DNA of 64,000 nucleotides from Celerinatantimonas diazotrophica (GCF_004339545.1 NZ_SMGD01000014.1:302206-366205), one strand, 5' to 3'. Shown: positions 1 to 8,650, counted from the stretch's first letter. Program-made: numbers and translations. Notes: generated by a model not told the origin, from the sequence alone.

Positions 1-504
1 TTTGATGTTTTAGTCGGTATTAACTTATTACGAGAAGGTCTGGACATGCCAGAAGTCTCGTTGGTTGCTATTTTAGATGCTGATAAAGAAGGGTTCTTAC
101 GTTCAGAGCGATCAATCATTCAGACAATTGGTCGTGCAGCTCGAAACCTCGAAGGGATGGCTATTTTATATGCTGATAAAATAACGGGGTCTATGGAGAA
201 AGCGATTCAAGAAACGAACCGGCGACGGGAAATTCAAGATCGATTTAATAAAGAACATGGTATTGTGCCCAAAGCGTTGAATAAGAAAGTGAGTGATATT
301 ATGTCGCTGGGACAAGGCCGGGTTGAGCGTGTGCTTAAAGCCAAAGCAGAGCACTCAGTTTTGACACCAGAGCAGCTGTTGTCGCAAATTAACGGACTTG
401 AAAAACAGATGTACCAACATGCGCAAGACCTGGAATTTGAAAAAGCAGCAGCTATTCGTGACGAAGTGAAAAAGTTACAGGCTCAGCTGGTCGATATAAG
501 CTAG
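1..504 (+). CDS. uvrB: UvrB, excinuclease ABC subunit B (3' end only)
   Basis: C-terminal 167 residues of the damage-verifying helicase subunit of nucleotide excision repair, which acts with UvrA and UvrC on bulky DNA lesions. The reading frame is open from base 1, so the gene begins upstream of the window. The helicase C-terminal motifs are clear: [14 protein letters not shown], then QTIGRAARN (motif VI, with the arginine finger). The last ~35 residues form the UVR coiled-coil domain that contacts UvrC ([20 protein letters not shown]). The stop codon abuts the stop of the converging gene with no spacer. In E. coli uvrB is LexA-controlled; its promoter is outside this window, so that cannot be judged here. 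Confidence 0.97.
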   Translation, partial: FDVLVGINLLREGLDMPEVSLVAILDADKEGFLRSERSIIQTIGRAARNLEGMAILYADKITGSMEKAIQETNRRREIQDRFNKEHGIVPKALNKKVSDIMSLGQGRVERVLKAKAEHSVLTPEQLLSQINGLEKQMYQHAQDLEFEKAAAIRDEVKKLQAQLVDIS

Positions 505-1227
505 TTAATAACATAATGCCTGATATAACAGAACACAAGCTGACAAGCTACATACAACTTGGGTTGTCAGCTTTATATAATAGCTATTAAATTGCTCGAT
601 AAATTTTTTACTAATGAAAAATCCAATAAACACTCCAGGTAACAAAATCATTCCACTGACCAAGTGATGGAGGTGGAACTTGCCCCCTGCAATGAGTACT
701 ACCGCAGAAATTAATGTACTAATTGTGAAAAAAGCTGAAAGATTACCGCGAATTGAGCCCGCTTGCTGGTGACGAAGTAACATGGCTATCGGAGGGCCGC
801 CGATAGCCGCAACAGTTGCAAAAATACCAGATAAAAGCCCGGCAATCGCCAAATTCCGATGGTTAAAGTGAATCGTCTTATCTGTCAATGTTGTAGCAAC
901 TCCCATCAAGACGGCTATTGCAATTAATATTTGCAGCCCTTTTTGATCAAAATAGATCAATAATGCTAGGCCAATTAAAGCCCCGGGAAACCTAGCGACT
1001 AACGCATAACTCATCGTTTTTAAATTGACATAATGACGATTGTGATACCAATTGATCACTGAGATCGTAAATCCAAGAATCAGCAGTGGGACTGGGACGA
1101 GTTGAGGATCAATAAAGTATAGTAGTGGTGCGGCAACGACAGCTAAACCAAAACCAATAAGACTCTGAACAATAGCTCCCAAAACGACAACGCCAATTGC
1201 AAGAGCTAAAAGATGTGGGTCAGGCAT
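505..1227 (-). CDS. TSUP (TauE/SafE) family membrane permease
   Basis: A 240-residue polytopic inner-membrane protein of the TauE/SafE (TSUP) family, whose members export or import sulfite, sulfoacetate and other small organic anions. The first segment, GVVVLGAIVQSLIGFGLAVV, is the typical start of the family's first repeat, and a second repeat begins near residue 130 (AGLLSGIFATVAAIGGPPIA) with the conserved GGPP. About 7-8 hydrophobic segments are visible, and the length is normal. It sits alone on the minus strand, converging on uvrB with zero spacing, so substrate cannot be inferred from context. Family assignment is firm; substrate is unknown. Confidence 0.85.
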   Translation of the reverse strand: MPDPHLLALAIGVVVLGAIVQSLIGFGLAVVAAPLLYFIDPQLVPVPLLILGFTISVINWYHNRHYVNLKTMSYALVARFPGALIGLALLIYFDQKGLQILIAIAVLMGVATTLTDKTIHFNHRNLAIAGLLSGIFATVAAIGGPPIAMLLRHQQAGSIRGNLSAFFTISTLISAVVLIAGGKFHLHHLVSGMILLPGVFIGFFISKKFIEQFNSYYIKLTTQVVCSLSACVLLYQALCY

Positions 1228-1340
1228 GCCTTTCTCTTTTTATGAGTCAATATATGATAGCGTTTTAATGTAGCACAATTGGTTTATAAGTGACCGATTT
1301 TAAAAAGTTTTATGAGTCGATTTGAGAAATCTATAGGGGG

Positions 1341-1367
1341 AATATTCCCGACATAGTCGGGAATATT
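1341..1367. terminator. Stem-loop between tpiA and the TSUP gene
   Basis: A perfect 12-bp inverted repeat (AATATTCCCGAC / GTCGGGAATATT) around a 3-base loop lies just beyond the tpiA stop codon. It is well placed to end tpiA transcription on the minus strand, but no clear U-tract follows on that strand, so it could equally be an mRNA-stabilising 3' hairpin. Confidence 0.5.
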
Positions 1368-1376
1368 TAAAAATAA

Positions 1377-2129
1377 TTATTTTGCGGCAGCAATAATGCC
1401 TGAGAATTCATCAACTTTTAATGAAGCCCCACCAACCAAACCACCGTCGATATCTGATTGACCGAACAGCTCTTTAGCGGTTGCAGCTTTAACACTACCA
1501 CCATAGAGAATTTGTACTTTTTCAGCAACATTTGCATTTTGTGCGGCAAGCCACTGACGAATCCCCGCGTGAACAGCTTGAGCTTGTTCTGCTGTAGCTG
1601 ATTTACCAGTACCGATTGCCCAGATAGGTTCATAAGCAATCACAGCATTGTTAAATGCTTCAATACCGCATAAATCAATAACTGCTTTTAGCTGGCGCTC
1701 AACAACTGCCTGAGTTTCACCGGCTTCATTTTGCTCTAAACTTTCACCGATACAAAGTACAGGAAGCAAACCATTCTCTTGAATTGCTTTGAATTTGCTA
1801 GCAACAACTTCGTCTGTTTCATTATGGTATTCGCGGCGTTCACTATGACCAACTAGGCTGTATTTACATCCAAATTCTTTGAGCATAACCGGAGAGTTTT
1901 CACCAGTGAATGCTCCCTGAGTGTTGACATCAGCATCTTGAGAACCATATGCCAATTTGCTACCTGCAGCCAATTGTTCAACCATTCCTAAGAAAACAGT
2001 TGGGGCACAAACAGCAACTTCAACACCGGTTGCATCATTTGCTGGTTTGATTAAACCTTTCACCAACGCTTCAACAGAAGCTTTATCACCATTTAGTTTC
2101 CAGTTTCCCATTACCAGTGGTGTTCTCAT
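1377..2129 (-). CDS. tpiA: Triosephosphate isomerase
   Basis: Interconverts dihydroxyacetone phosphate and glyceraldehyde 3-phosphate in glycolysis and gluconeogenesis, as a cytosolic dimer. All active-site elements are visible: N9/K11 in MGNWKLNG, H95 in VGHSERR, and the catalytic E167 in AYEPIWAIGTGKSA, followed by the phosphate-binding GGSVK and GGLVGGASL loops. Two in-frame ATGs occur: one at 2135 directly touches the AAGGAG ribosome-binding site, and one at 2129 lies 6 bases from it. The second is chosen; it gives MRTPLVMGNW and 250 residues, the normal bacterial length. It is monocistronic as far as can be seen. Confidence 0.97.
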   Translation of the reverse strand: MRTPLVMGNWKLNGDKASVEALVKGLIKPANDATGVEVAVCAPTVFLGMVEQLAAGSKLAYGSQDADVNTQGAFTGENSPVMLKEFGCKYSLVGHSERREYHNETDEVVASKFKAIQENGLLPVLCIGESLEQNEAGETQAVVERQLKAVIDLCGIEAFNNAVIAYEPIWAIGTGKSATAEQAQAVHAGIRQWLAAQNANVAEKVQILYGGSVKAATAKELFGQSDIDGGLVGGASLKVDEFSGIIAAAK

Positions 2130-2318
2130 TCTCATCTCCTTTAGACGAATTACAATTTTTACAAATAGTGGCTCGATCCTAGCTCAAATTGAAATTTAAT
2201 TACATAAGAAATGTAACTGTAGCTATCGTTAGCCCGAGATAATTTGTTCTAAGTCATGAATTCACGGCTAGAGTTCCTGACTCGAGATATTCAGTTTGTC
2301 GAATAGAAATAATTCCCT

Positions 2319-3107
2319 TTATTGGGACCATTGAGGTAATTTTTGCTGGAGCTCTTCCCACGCGATTCCTAGTTTCTCGTGCCAATAAGCATCAAAGCGG
2401 CTCATGACAATTGGGTCTGGTAGGTATTGATAACTCGATAGCGGGGCCTGGAGTTGCTTCCCTAAATAGTCAGTGGGGACGGGTGTAATATGGTTACTAA
2501 ATTGTTGAAAATATTTCATAGCTCGTTTCATATGAATAGCACTGGTGACCAGTGCACACGGACGTTGGCCAATATAAATTGAAATAAGTCGAGCTTCTTG
2601 AGCGGTGTCTTGGGCTTTAGGAATGGTAATAATACTAGCCGGTAAAATATCGGCTTGCGTTGCTACCAATTTCATTAATTCAGCATTGGTTTTTGGATCG
2701 CTTCCCCCATAACCGGAAACAATTAAGCGTGCGCCAGGGTTCGCTTTCGCCAGTTTAATTCCTTTAAGGATTCTCAAAAGGGAAGCTTCACTTAGTTGCT
2801 CGATAGGAGAGAGAGAGGGATCGGAAACATGGCCACCGCCTAATACAATAATAAAATCAAAACGATTCGCTATCTTTGTGGGTTGTGGGTATTGGCGTTC
2901 CAAAGAATAGAGCCGATTGAAAACCCAGCTATAATTGCTGGTTAAAATCATAATCGTTAAAGCGCCAACCAATGGCAGACATGCTAAATAAGCACGTTTT
3001 TTTAAGCATAAATAAAAAGCCAATAACAGCAAAATAATGCTTACGTTAAGTGGCATTAACAAGCTAGCTAGCCATTTTTTTAATACAAAAGCCCAGCCCA
3101 CATGCAT
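2319..3107 (-). CDS. elyC: ElyC-like envelope biogenesis factor (DUF218)
   Basis: Inner-membrane protein of the DUF218 (YdcF/SanA/ElyC) family. E. coli ElyC is needed for normal envelope and peptidoglycan integrity at low temperature. Two N-terminal transmembrane segments (about residues 10-35 and 40-60) precede a Rossmann-like periplasmic domain beginning FDFIIVLGGGHVSDPS. Conserved motifs include LIVSGYGG and ALVTSAIHMKRAM. Overall length (262) and architecture match E. coli ElyC (259 aa). The ATG at 3107 lies 6 bases after GAGGA and is preferred over the in-frame TTG at 3113. Family assignment is strong; ElyC rather than another DUF218 paralogue is inferred from the two-TM layout. Confidence 0.82.
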   Translation of the reverse strand: MHVGWAFVLKKWLASLLMPLNVSIILLLLAFYLCLKKRAYLACLPLVGALTIMILTSNYSWVFNRLYSLERQYPQPTKIANRFDFIIVLGGGHVSDPSLSPIEQLSEASLLRILKGIKLAKANPGARLIVSGYGGSDPKTNAELMKLVATQADILPASIITIPKAQDTAQEARLISIYIGQRPCALVTSAIHMKRAMKYFQQFSNHITPVPTDYLGKQLQAPLSSYQYLPDPIVMSRFDAYWHEKLGIAWEELQQKLPQWSQ

Positions 3108-3333
3108 AATCAATCCTCATTATTGTTTAAAAAACAATCTGTTTAATCACTTATGGCGTGATCGATTATCATACCATGGCCTAATAAAAACATAGATCTA
3201 TTTGTCGGCTTTATCTCTTTAGTTTCAATGTGGAAGATTTATCAAAAAAACACTTGGCTTATAGAGACTCAATGATTGAATTGAGGTAGTCTGATAGGTG
3301 ATTTTAGACTGAAAATTTAGAGGGAGTTATTTT

Positions 3334-4524
3334 ATGTTCGAGCGAGTGAATGCGGCCCCAGCCGATCCTATTTTTGGTCTTACCGAGGCATTTAAACAAG
3401 ACCCTCGAGATCATAAAATTAACTTAGGCGCAGGGATTTATAAAGATGAAAAAGGTCAAACGCCTATTCTTGAGACCGTTAAAATAGCTGAACAGAGGCT
3501 TGTCGATACCGAAACCAGTAAAGCCTATCTGGGAATTGATGGGCGAGCGGATTATGCATTAGAAGTTCAAAAACTGCTATTTAAGCCAGAGCATAACATT
3601 ATCGCAAATCAGCGGGCAGTGACTGCACAGACTCCGGGAGGGACAGGAGGTTTGCGAGTTTTAGCCGAATTTGCATTTAAACATGTTGGAGTTCGTACTG
3701 TTTGGATTAGCGATCCAACCTGGGCAAACCATGCTAGTGTTTTTCGAGCAGCAGGGCTAGAAGTTAAAACGTACCGTTATTATGACCCATTAACCCATTC
3801 AATGGATTTTGCGGGCATGTGTGAAGCGCTCGAAACTATTCCAAGTGATGATATGGTGTTGCTGCACGGTTGTTGTCACAATCCAACTGGAATTGACCCA
3901 ACTTTTGCACAGTGGCAAAAAATTAATCAGATATCTCTCGCAAAAGGTTGGTTACCGTTTTTCGATTTTGCCTACCAAGGCTTTGGGAAAGGTATAGATG
4001 AAGATGCAGCGGGATTGCGACTGTTTGCTGATACCCATGATGAGTTATTGATTGCCAGTTCATTTTCTAAGAATTTTGGTCTTTATAATGAACGGGTAGG
4101 CGCAGCCACCATTGTTGCTTCAACAGCAACGAATGCTCAGGCATCATTTAGCCAAATGAAAACAGGTATTCGGGCTAACTATTCGAATCCGCCAGCACAT
4201 GGTGCTGCCGTAGTTGCAACTATTTTAGAAGATCCTCAACTGGCGGCAAAATGGAGAGAAGAAGTTAGTGAAATGCGTGCCCGTATACAACAGATGCGTG
4301 ATTTATTTGTTGCTAAGTTGGAAGAATATGGGGCAACAGAGAATTTTGACTTCATTAGTCATCAGAATGGCATGTTCTCTTTCTCTGGGTTAAATAAAAC
4401 TCAGATTGAAAAGCTTAAAAAAGATCATGCTGTATATATCGTTGGTTCTGGGCGTATTTGTGTCGCATGTATGACACTTAAAAATATTGACCAACTATGT
4501 AAAGCGATTGTTGCTGTGCTTTAA
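3334..4524 (+). CDS. aspC: Aspartate/aromatic aminotransferase
   Basis: PLP-dependent class I aminotransferase that exchanges amino groups between aspartate (or aromatic amino acids) and 2-oxoglutarate. The 396-residue length equals E. coli AspC. The N-terminus FERVNAAPADPIFGLTEAF and the HGCCHNPTGIDPT segment are hallmarks of the Asp/Tyr AT Ia group. The PLP Schiff-base lysine is K246 in SSFSKNFGLYNER, and the substrate-carboxylate arginine is in GSGRICVACM near the C-terminus. It is monocistronic with a GAGGGAG ribosome-binding site. AspC and TyrB are close paralogues and the sequence alone does not separate them, so the symbol is the likelier of the two. Confidence 0.92.
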   Translation: MFERVNAAPADPIFGLTEAFKQDPRDHKINLGAGIYKDEKGQTPILETVKIAEQRLVDTETSKAYLGIDGRADYALEVQKLLFKPEHNIIANQRAVTAQTPGGTGGLRVLAEFAFKHVGVRTVWISDPTWANHASVFRAAGLEVKTYRYYDPLTHSMDFAGMCEALETIPSDDMVLLHGCCHNPTGIDPTFAQWQKINQISLAKGWLPFFDFAYQGFGKGIDEDAAGLRLFADTHDELLIASSFSKNFGLYNERVGAATIVASTATNAQASFSQMKTGIRANYSNPPAHGAAVVATILEDPQLAAKWREEVSEMRARIQQMRDLFVAKLEEYGATENFDFISHQNGMFSFSGLNKTQIEKLKKDHAVYIVGSGRICVACMTLKNIDQLCKAIVAVL

Positions 4525-4577
4525 AATTAACTTACGAAGTAATTAAGCCACATGATTGGCTTAATTACTTATGATGA

Positions 4578-4901
4578 CTACTTTAAAAAATCATCACGTA
4601 TTGGCGTGAAAGTATCCAAAAGCACACCTTCTTCTAAGCAGATACAACCATGTTCTACATTGGGTGCTTTATATAATGTATCACCTGCACTGACATCATG
4701 GGTTTCGCCATCAATTGTGAAACGGAATTGGCCACTTAGTACATAAGTGAGTTGTTCATGAGGGTGATGGTGCATTGCTCCAATTGAATCTTTATTAAAG
4801 TGGACTTCTACTCCCATCATTTTACCATTGTGTGCGAGAACTTTGCGTTTCACACCGCCACCTAAATCCTCAAATTCAATATCGTGATTAAAGACAAACA
4901 T
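4578..4901 (-). CDS. kdgF: KdgF-like single-domain cupin
   Basis: A 107-residue single cupin. The N-terminus (FEDLGGGVKRKVLAHNGKMM) and the end (LDTFTPIRDDFL) match KdgF, which linearises unsaturated monouronates released from pectin or alginate to the open-chain keto form. Metal-binding cupin motifs are HHHPHEQLTYVLSG with the two His/Glu ligands, and a second His in APNVEHG. It starts after a GGGAGAG ribosome-binding site. No other uronate catabolism gene is nearby, so it may serve a different small substrate; assignment to the KdgF-type cupin family is good, function in pectin or alginate use is inference. Confidence 0.72.
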   Translation of the reverse strand: MFVFNHDIEFEDLGGGVKRKVLAHNGKMMGVEVHFNKDSIGAMHHHPHEQLTYVLSGQFRFTIDGETHDVSAGDTLYKAPNVEHGCICLEEGVLLDTFTPIRDDFLK

Positions 4902-5184
4902 GATTGTTTCTCTCCCAATTATTTATTTTATATCCATATAAATCAGAATGATAAAAACTCATTTAATAGCAATTTGAATGAAAATATACCATACCATAAA
5001 AATTAAACCGTTGTTTTATAAATGCTAAATTGCTGTGGGAAATTATGACTCATGCTATAAAATTTTCTTACAATTTGGGGTAGTGCTCTTTAACCGGATT
5101 CTGTATGAATGAGCGTTAAACAGAATCCATAAAAATGCTGAAAGAAGAATACACAAAAGAGGGGGAGTTGTGCTAAACCTTATA

Positions 5185-5269
5185 ATGTATGTCATCATTA
5201 CCTTGACATTGACTCCTGTATACTTGCTATTTGGCAACCCGACCTAATTCTCATGGTCGGGTTTTTTAT
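5185..5269 (+). ncRNA. Candidate small RNA or 20-codon micro-ORF with its own terminator
   Basis: In the 377-base gap between two minus-strand genes, the plus strand carries a consensus TATAAT (5181-5186) and, ~50 bases on, a strong rho-independent terminator: AACCCGACC (5236-5244) pairs perfectly with GGTCGGGTT (5255-5263) and is followed by a T-run. No annotated plus-strand gene uses it. An RNA of roughly 75-85 nt would start near 5193. An ATG at 5185 overlapping the -10 opens a 20-codon hydrophobic reading frame (MYVIITLTLTPVYLLFGNPT) ending inside the terminator stem, but it has no ribosome-binding site. The rest of the gap (4902-5180) shows nothing convincing. Confidence 0.35.
5236..5269 (+). 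terminator. Orphan plus-strand rho-independent terminator
   Basis: A 9-bp perfect GC-containing stem with a 10-base loop followed by TTTTTT. The flanking genes are both on the minus strand, so on the plus strand it ends an unannotated transcript. On the minus strand it would sit just past the LON-domain gene but lacks a T-run in that direction. Confidence 0.7.
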
Positions 5270-5278
5270 CTATCTGCG

Positions 5279-5899
5279 CTACAACTGAAGTAATTTAGTT
5301 AGTAATTGATGAGTTCGCTCACAGGTGTCAGTTGCCATCAGTTCCTGTTTTTGCCCAACTCTCAGAGGCAAGATTTCCAGCCAGCGCTGACAAAGCCAAG
5401 TCAAATTATTTAGTTTTCTGCTGGTATAAAGATCTCCCAGCTTTGGATACTGTTCGTAAATAGTACATAATTGTTGTGCAATATAATGCTCTCGCTTGGT
5501 CAGGGCCTGAGCTGGCCATAACGGGATATATTCTATATTCGCAATATTTAATCCGTCGCGTTCGACCTTTATCTCATTGATTTTAAAACATGGACCTCCA
5601 TACACCGTGATTTCTAGGACATTATGCTCAAGCTGGTCAAAATCGATAATTTTAGCACTCGTACCAATTGGCTGAACCGCCATTGTTCTGGAGTAAACTT
5701 CACAGCAGTCCATCATTACAATACCGAATGCAGATCGATTTTGAGCACACTCCTTTACCATCCTTAAATAACGCGGTTCAAAAATCCGCAAGGCGAGCTT
5801 GCCATCAGGCATGAGTTGCGCCGGAAACGGGAATATTGGAAGCAGTTGCTGTGTTTTCAATCTATTAGTCCATCCTACAGGCAATAAATTTGATTCCAT
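5279..5899 (-). CDS. LON-substrate-binding-domain protein
   Basis: A 206-residue stand-alone protein resembling only the N-terminal substrate-recognition (LAN/ASCH-like) domain of Lon protease. The diagnostic opening is LPIFPFPAQLMPDGKLALRI then FEPRYLRMV, with a second conserved patch FGIVMM. There is no AAA+ or Ser-Lys protease domain, so it is not itself a protease. Such proteins are common in gammaproteobacteria and are of unknown role, perhaps binding misfolded or specific substrates. It is monocistronic, and its start has only a weak ribosome-binding site. Confidence 0.82.
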   Translation of the reverse strand: MESNLLPVGWTNRLKTQQLLPIFPFPAQLMPDGKLALRIFEPRYLRMVKECAQNRSAFGIVMMDCCEVYSRTMAVQPIGTSAKIIDFDQLEHNVLEITVYGGPCFKINEIKVERDGLNIANIEYIPLWPAQALTKREHYIAQQLCTIYEQYPKLGDLYTSRKLNNLTWLCQRWLEILPLRVGQKQELMATDTCERTHQLLTKLLQL

Positions 5900-5991
5900 T
5901 TTGCTTGCTTTGTATCAAACAATGAGTCGTTAAGTGATTTTTAAAACGATCCAATAATGAAAAAATAGCACATGTTGAATATAATGGCTGT

Positions 5992-6110
5992 CGAACCGAG
6001 TACTTTGCGCCTGTCTCCATGGTGATATGGACAAAGTACCTCTGCTTATAAGTAGCTTGCAGACAGGGTATAGAAAGAAATGACTATGCCTCCCATATTT
6101 GGAAAGGTTT
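5992..6110 (+). promoter_or_regulatory. Molybdenum cofactor (Moco RNA motif) riboswitch upstream of moaA
   Basis: The leader just before moaA has the layout of the Moco RNA motif known in front of Moco biosynthesis operons such as E. coli moaABCDE. Visible pairings: a closing stem CGAACC (5992-5997) with GGTTT (6106-6110); a perfect 8-bp stem GTACTTTG (6000-6007) with CAAAGTAC (6032-6039) capped by TCCAT/ATGGA; CCTGTCT (6010-6016) complementary to AGACAGG (6061-6067); and a final CCTCC...GGAAAGG hairpin (6089-6107). The GGAAAGG arm is also the only plausible ribosome-binding site of moaA, one or two bases from the closing stem, so cofactor binding could block translation initiation directly. 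Confidence 0.85.
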
Positions 6111-6111
6111 C

Positions 6112-7083
6112 ATGTTTATAGATAACTTCAATCGCCGATTTAGCTATTTACGCTTGTCGGTTACCGATGTATGTAATTTTAAGTGTCAGTATTGTTTGCC
6201 CGATGGTTATCAGCGGCCATCTCAAATGCAGCAATTTTTATCTCTAGATGAAATTGATAAGCTTGTCACAACCTTCGCCCAATCCGGAACGAGTAAGATT
6301 CGAATTACTGGTGGAGAACCCACATTACGACGTGATATTGAACAAATTATTGAATGTTGTTCTGCACCTTCGCAAATCCACACGGTAGCGATGACAACCA
6401 ATGGCTATCGCCTTAGCAATAATGCCAAGTGTTGGAAGGATGCCGGATTATCCCGAGTGAATATCAGTATTGATAGCTTCGATGAGCGGCTATTTAATCA
6501 AATTACAGGGACTAACCGTTATTCTAAAGTCATTGAGGGGATCGAAAGTGCCATTGACTGCGGATTACAAGTTAAACTGAATACTGTTTTAATGAATAGT
6601 TATAATTTTCATCAATTTGAGCACAATTTAGAGCGGCTTAAACAGTGGCCAGTTGAGCTACGTTATATCGAGCTGATGGAAACGTTGGAACAACGCCAAT
6701 TTTTTGAACAAGAACATATCAGTGGCGAAAGGCTTAAGCAATTTTTAATACGAAAAGGGTGGCGAGCACAAACTCGTGAAAATGCGGCTGGTCCTGCTCA
6801 AGTTTTTTCTCATCCTGATTATCAAGGTCGGGTAGGATTAATCCTCCCCTACGAGCGAAACTTTTGTGATAGTTGTAATCGACTTAGGATCTCAGCCACA
6901 GGTAAGTTACATCTTTGCTTGTTTGGAGAGCATGGTTACGATTTACGTCCGCACCTAGGCGACAATGACTCCAAAGCCTTAAAAGATGCCATTCATAGAG
7001 CGCTCGATGACAAACTTGCAGGGCATCATCTACATGATCGAAATCCAGGGCAGACGATTCATCTAGCATCTGTTGGGGGTTGA
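6112..7083 (+). CDS. moaA: MoaA, GTP 3',8-cyclase (radical SAM)
   Basis: First enzyme of molybdopterin synthesis: radical-SAM cyclisation of GTP to 3',8-cyclo-GTP. The N-terminal [4Fe-4S] SAM cluster is C21-x3-C25-x2-C28 (CNFKCQYCLP), and the C-terminal substrate cluster uses C252, C255 and C269 (FCDSCNRLR ... LHLCLFG). ITGGEPTLRRD is the SAM-binding GGE region. The protein ends in the conserved Gly-Gly tail (SVGG) that is needed for activity. At 323 residues it is of normal length. It begins immediately after the riboswitch hairpin and heads the moaA-mobA-moaB-moaC-moaD-moaE operon. Confidence 0.97.
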   Translation: MFIDNFNRRFSYLRLSVTDVCNFKCQYCLPDGYQRPSQMQQFLSLDEIDKLVTTFAQSGTSKIRITGGEPTLRRDIEQIIECCSAPSQIHTVAMTTNGYRLSNNAKCWKDAGLSRVNISIDSFDERLFNQITGTNRYSKVIEGIESAIDCGLQVKLNTVLMNSYNFHQFEHNLERLKQWPVELRYIELMETLEQRQFFEQEHISGERLKQFLIRKGWRAQTRENAAGPAQVFSHPDYQGRVGLILPYERNFCDSCNRLRISATGKLHLCLFGEHGYDLRPHLGDNDSKALKDAIHRALDDKLAGHHLHDRNPGQTIHLASVGG

Positions 7084-7084
7084 T

Positions 7085-7663
7085 GTGAATCGATACCCCT
7101 TTATTAGCCTTATTTTAAGTGGCGGTCAATCGCGGCGGATGGGCCAAGATAAAGCCACACTAAACATAGCTCATCAACCACTTCTTAGTCGGCAAGTTCA
7201 GTTACTTAAATCATTCAAAATGCCAGTTTGGGTCAGCGGTGATTATCCACAGTTTAATTGTATTAAAGATGACAGTGATGCTAAAGGACCTTTAGCTGGA
7301 ATAGGTTCAGCGATGCGGGCATTGCAATCGCAAACGGATACCTTGTTCATCATCGCAGTTGATATGCCCCTTTTAACTAAAAATGGGCTGTCTGATTTCT
7401 TGGCTCTAATTACTGAGCCTGAAAGGTGCTGGTTTAGCGACAAATCCCGTTTTCCAATTTGGCTGCCAATTAATTCACGAACTTTACAATACACCCAAAC
7501 ATGTGAACAAAGTGGTAATTTTGCTTTAAAACCTTGGCTTTTGGGGTTAAGCGCACAAGCAGTAACCTGTTCGAACCAACAAGAATTAACGAATACAAAT
7601 ACCCCTGAGCAATGGCAACAAGCTATTGCCTATTTAGACGGAGAGACGCGGCATGAGTCATAG
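7085..7663 (+). CDS. mobA: MobA, molybdenum cofactor guanylyltransferase
   Basis: Transfers GMP from GTP to Mo-molybdopterin, producing the guanine dinucleotide form needed by DMSO-reductase-family enzymes. The nucleotide-binding signature LILSGGQSRRMGQDKA is at residues 9-24, and the GPLAGIGSA and VDMPLL motifs follow. A GTG at 7085 sits 5 bases after a GGGGG ribosome-binding site and almost touches the moaA stop; an in-frame TTG at 7073 is less likely. About 192 residues. Its place between moaA and moaB differs from E. coli, where mobAB is remote, and couples dinucleotide formation to riboswitch-controlled pterin synthesis. Confidence 0.9.
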   Translation: MNRYPFISLILSGGQSRRMGQDKATLNIAHQPLLSRQVQLLKSFKMPVWVSGDYPQFNCIKDDSDAKGPLAGIGSAMRALQSQTDTLFIIAVDMPLLTKNGLSDFLALITEPERCWFSDKSRFPIWLPINSRTLQYTQTCEQSGNFALKPWLLGLSAQAVTCSNQQELTNTNTPEQWQQAIAYLDGETRHES

Positions 7664-8165
7664 CGCTAAAGAATTTAAATCATTAAACATCGCAGTGTTA
7701 ACTGTTTCTGATACACGCAGTGAAGAAAATGACACCTCAGGACAATTTCTTGCTGAATCTTTAACTCAGGCAGGGCATAAATTAGCAGATCGCAAAATTG
7801 TTATCGATGACAAGTATCAGATTCGCTCGATTGTCAGCCAATGGATTGCCAATAAAGAGATCCACGTGGTTATTACCACAGGGGGAACAGGTTTTAGTGA
7901 CAGAGATAATACGCCAGAAGCGATAGCGGTTTTATTAGATAAACAAGTCGAAGGTTTTGGTGAAGCTTTCCGAGCTATCTCTATGGAAGAAATTGGGACT
8001 TCAACTATTCAAAGTCGAGCACTCGGTGGTATGGCTAATCATACCGTTGTTTTCTGTTTACCAGGTTCGACAGGCGCATGTCGTACAGGTTGGAATAAGC
8101 TTCTCGCCGAACAGCTGGATAGCCGCCATAAACCTTGTAATTTTGTTATGAATCTGGAGGTTTGA
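7653..8165 (+). CDS. moaB: MoaB, molybdopterin adenylyltransferase-type protein
   Basis: Member of the MogA/MoaB fold that adenylylates molybdopterin before metal insertion, or is an inactive paralogue as in E. coli. Motifs: [16 protein letters not shown] near the N-terminus, [16 protein letters not shown] in the middle, and [14 protein letters not shown] near the end. The 170 residues match MoaB, which is shorter than MogA. It overlaps the mobA 3' end by 11 bases and has a GGAGAG ribosome-binding site. No separate mogA is in the window, so this protein may perform adenylylation. Confidence 0.95.
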   Translation: MSHSAKEFKSLNIAVLTVSDTRSEENDTSGQFLAESLTQAGHKLADRKIVIDDKYQIRSIVSQWIANKEIHVVITTGGTGFSDRDNTPEAIAVLLDKQVEGFGEAFRAISMEEIGTSTIQSRALGGMANHTVVFCLPGSTGACRTGWNKLLAEQLDSRHKPCNFVMNLEV

Positions 8166-8650
8166 TGAATAGTTTTAGTCATATCGATCAACAGGGCAAA
8201 GCTAATATGGTTGATGTTTCAGACAAACAGTCAACTGTCCGTATTGCTAAGGCTCAAGCATTTGTCGTGATGAATGAGCAAACTTTGAATGCGATTATTC
8301 AAGGTCATCATCATAAAGGGGATGTTTTTGCGACTGCTCGAATCGCTGGGATTCAAGCCGCAAAACAAACTAGTACCCTGATCCCATTATGTCATCCTTT
8401 GATGTTAACCAAAGTCAGTGTAGAGCTGACTGCTGAAATTGAACAGCATCGAGTTCGAATTGAAACTATGGCTAAATTAACCGGTAAAACAGGTGTTGAA
8501 ATGGAAGCGCTCACTGCTGCTAGTGTTGCTGCACTAACTATTTATGACATGTGTAAAGCATTGCAGCGAGATATGCGTATTGAAGGTGTTTGTCTGCTAG
8601 AGAAACAAGGTGGGCAAAGTGGTCATTACCTTAATCAGGAGGCCCAATGA
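8165..8650 (+). CDS. moaC: MoaC, cyclic pyranopterin monophosphate synthase
   Basis: Converts 3',8-cyclo-GTP made by MoaA into cyclic pyranopterin monophosphate. Conserved segments: [18 protein letters not shown] at the start, [13 protein letters not shown] carrying the active-site histidine, and [19 protein letters not shown] followed by YDMCKA with the catalytic lysine and Asp. The ATG at 8165 overlaps the moaB TGA (TGATG) and is preceded by GGAGG; an in-frame TTG at 8162 is ignored. 161 residues, identical to the E. coli length. Translationally coupled on both sides. Confidence 0.97.
   Translation: MNSFSHIDQQGKANMVDVSDKQSTVRIAKAQAFVVMNEQTLNAIIQGHHHKGDVFATARIAGIQAAKQTSTLIPLCHPLMLTKVSVELTAEIEQHRVRIETMAKLTGKTGVEMEALTAASVAALTIYDMCKALQRDMRIEGVCLLEKQGGQSGHYLNQEAQ

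Noticed and set aside
5055-5237. 60-codon minus-strand reading frame in the gap before the LON-domain gene
   Set aside because: No ribosome-binding site, no family resemblance, and its start is cut by the stem of the orphan terminator; the plus-strand signals are stronger.
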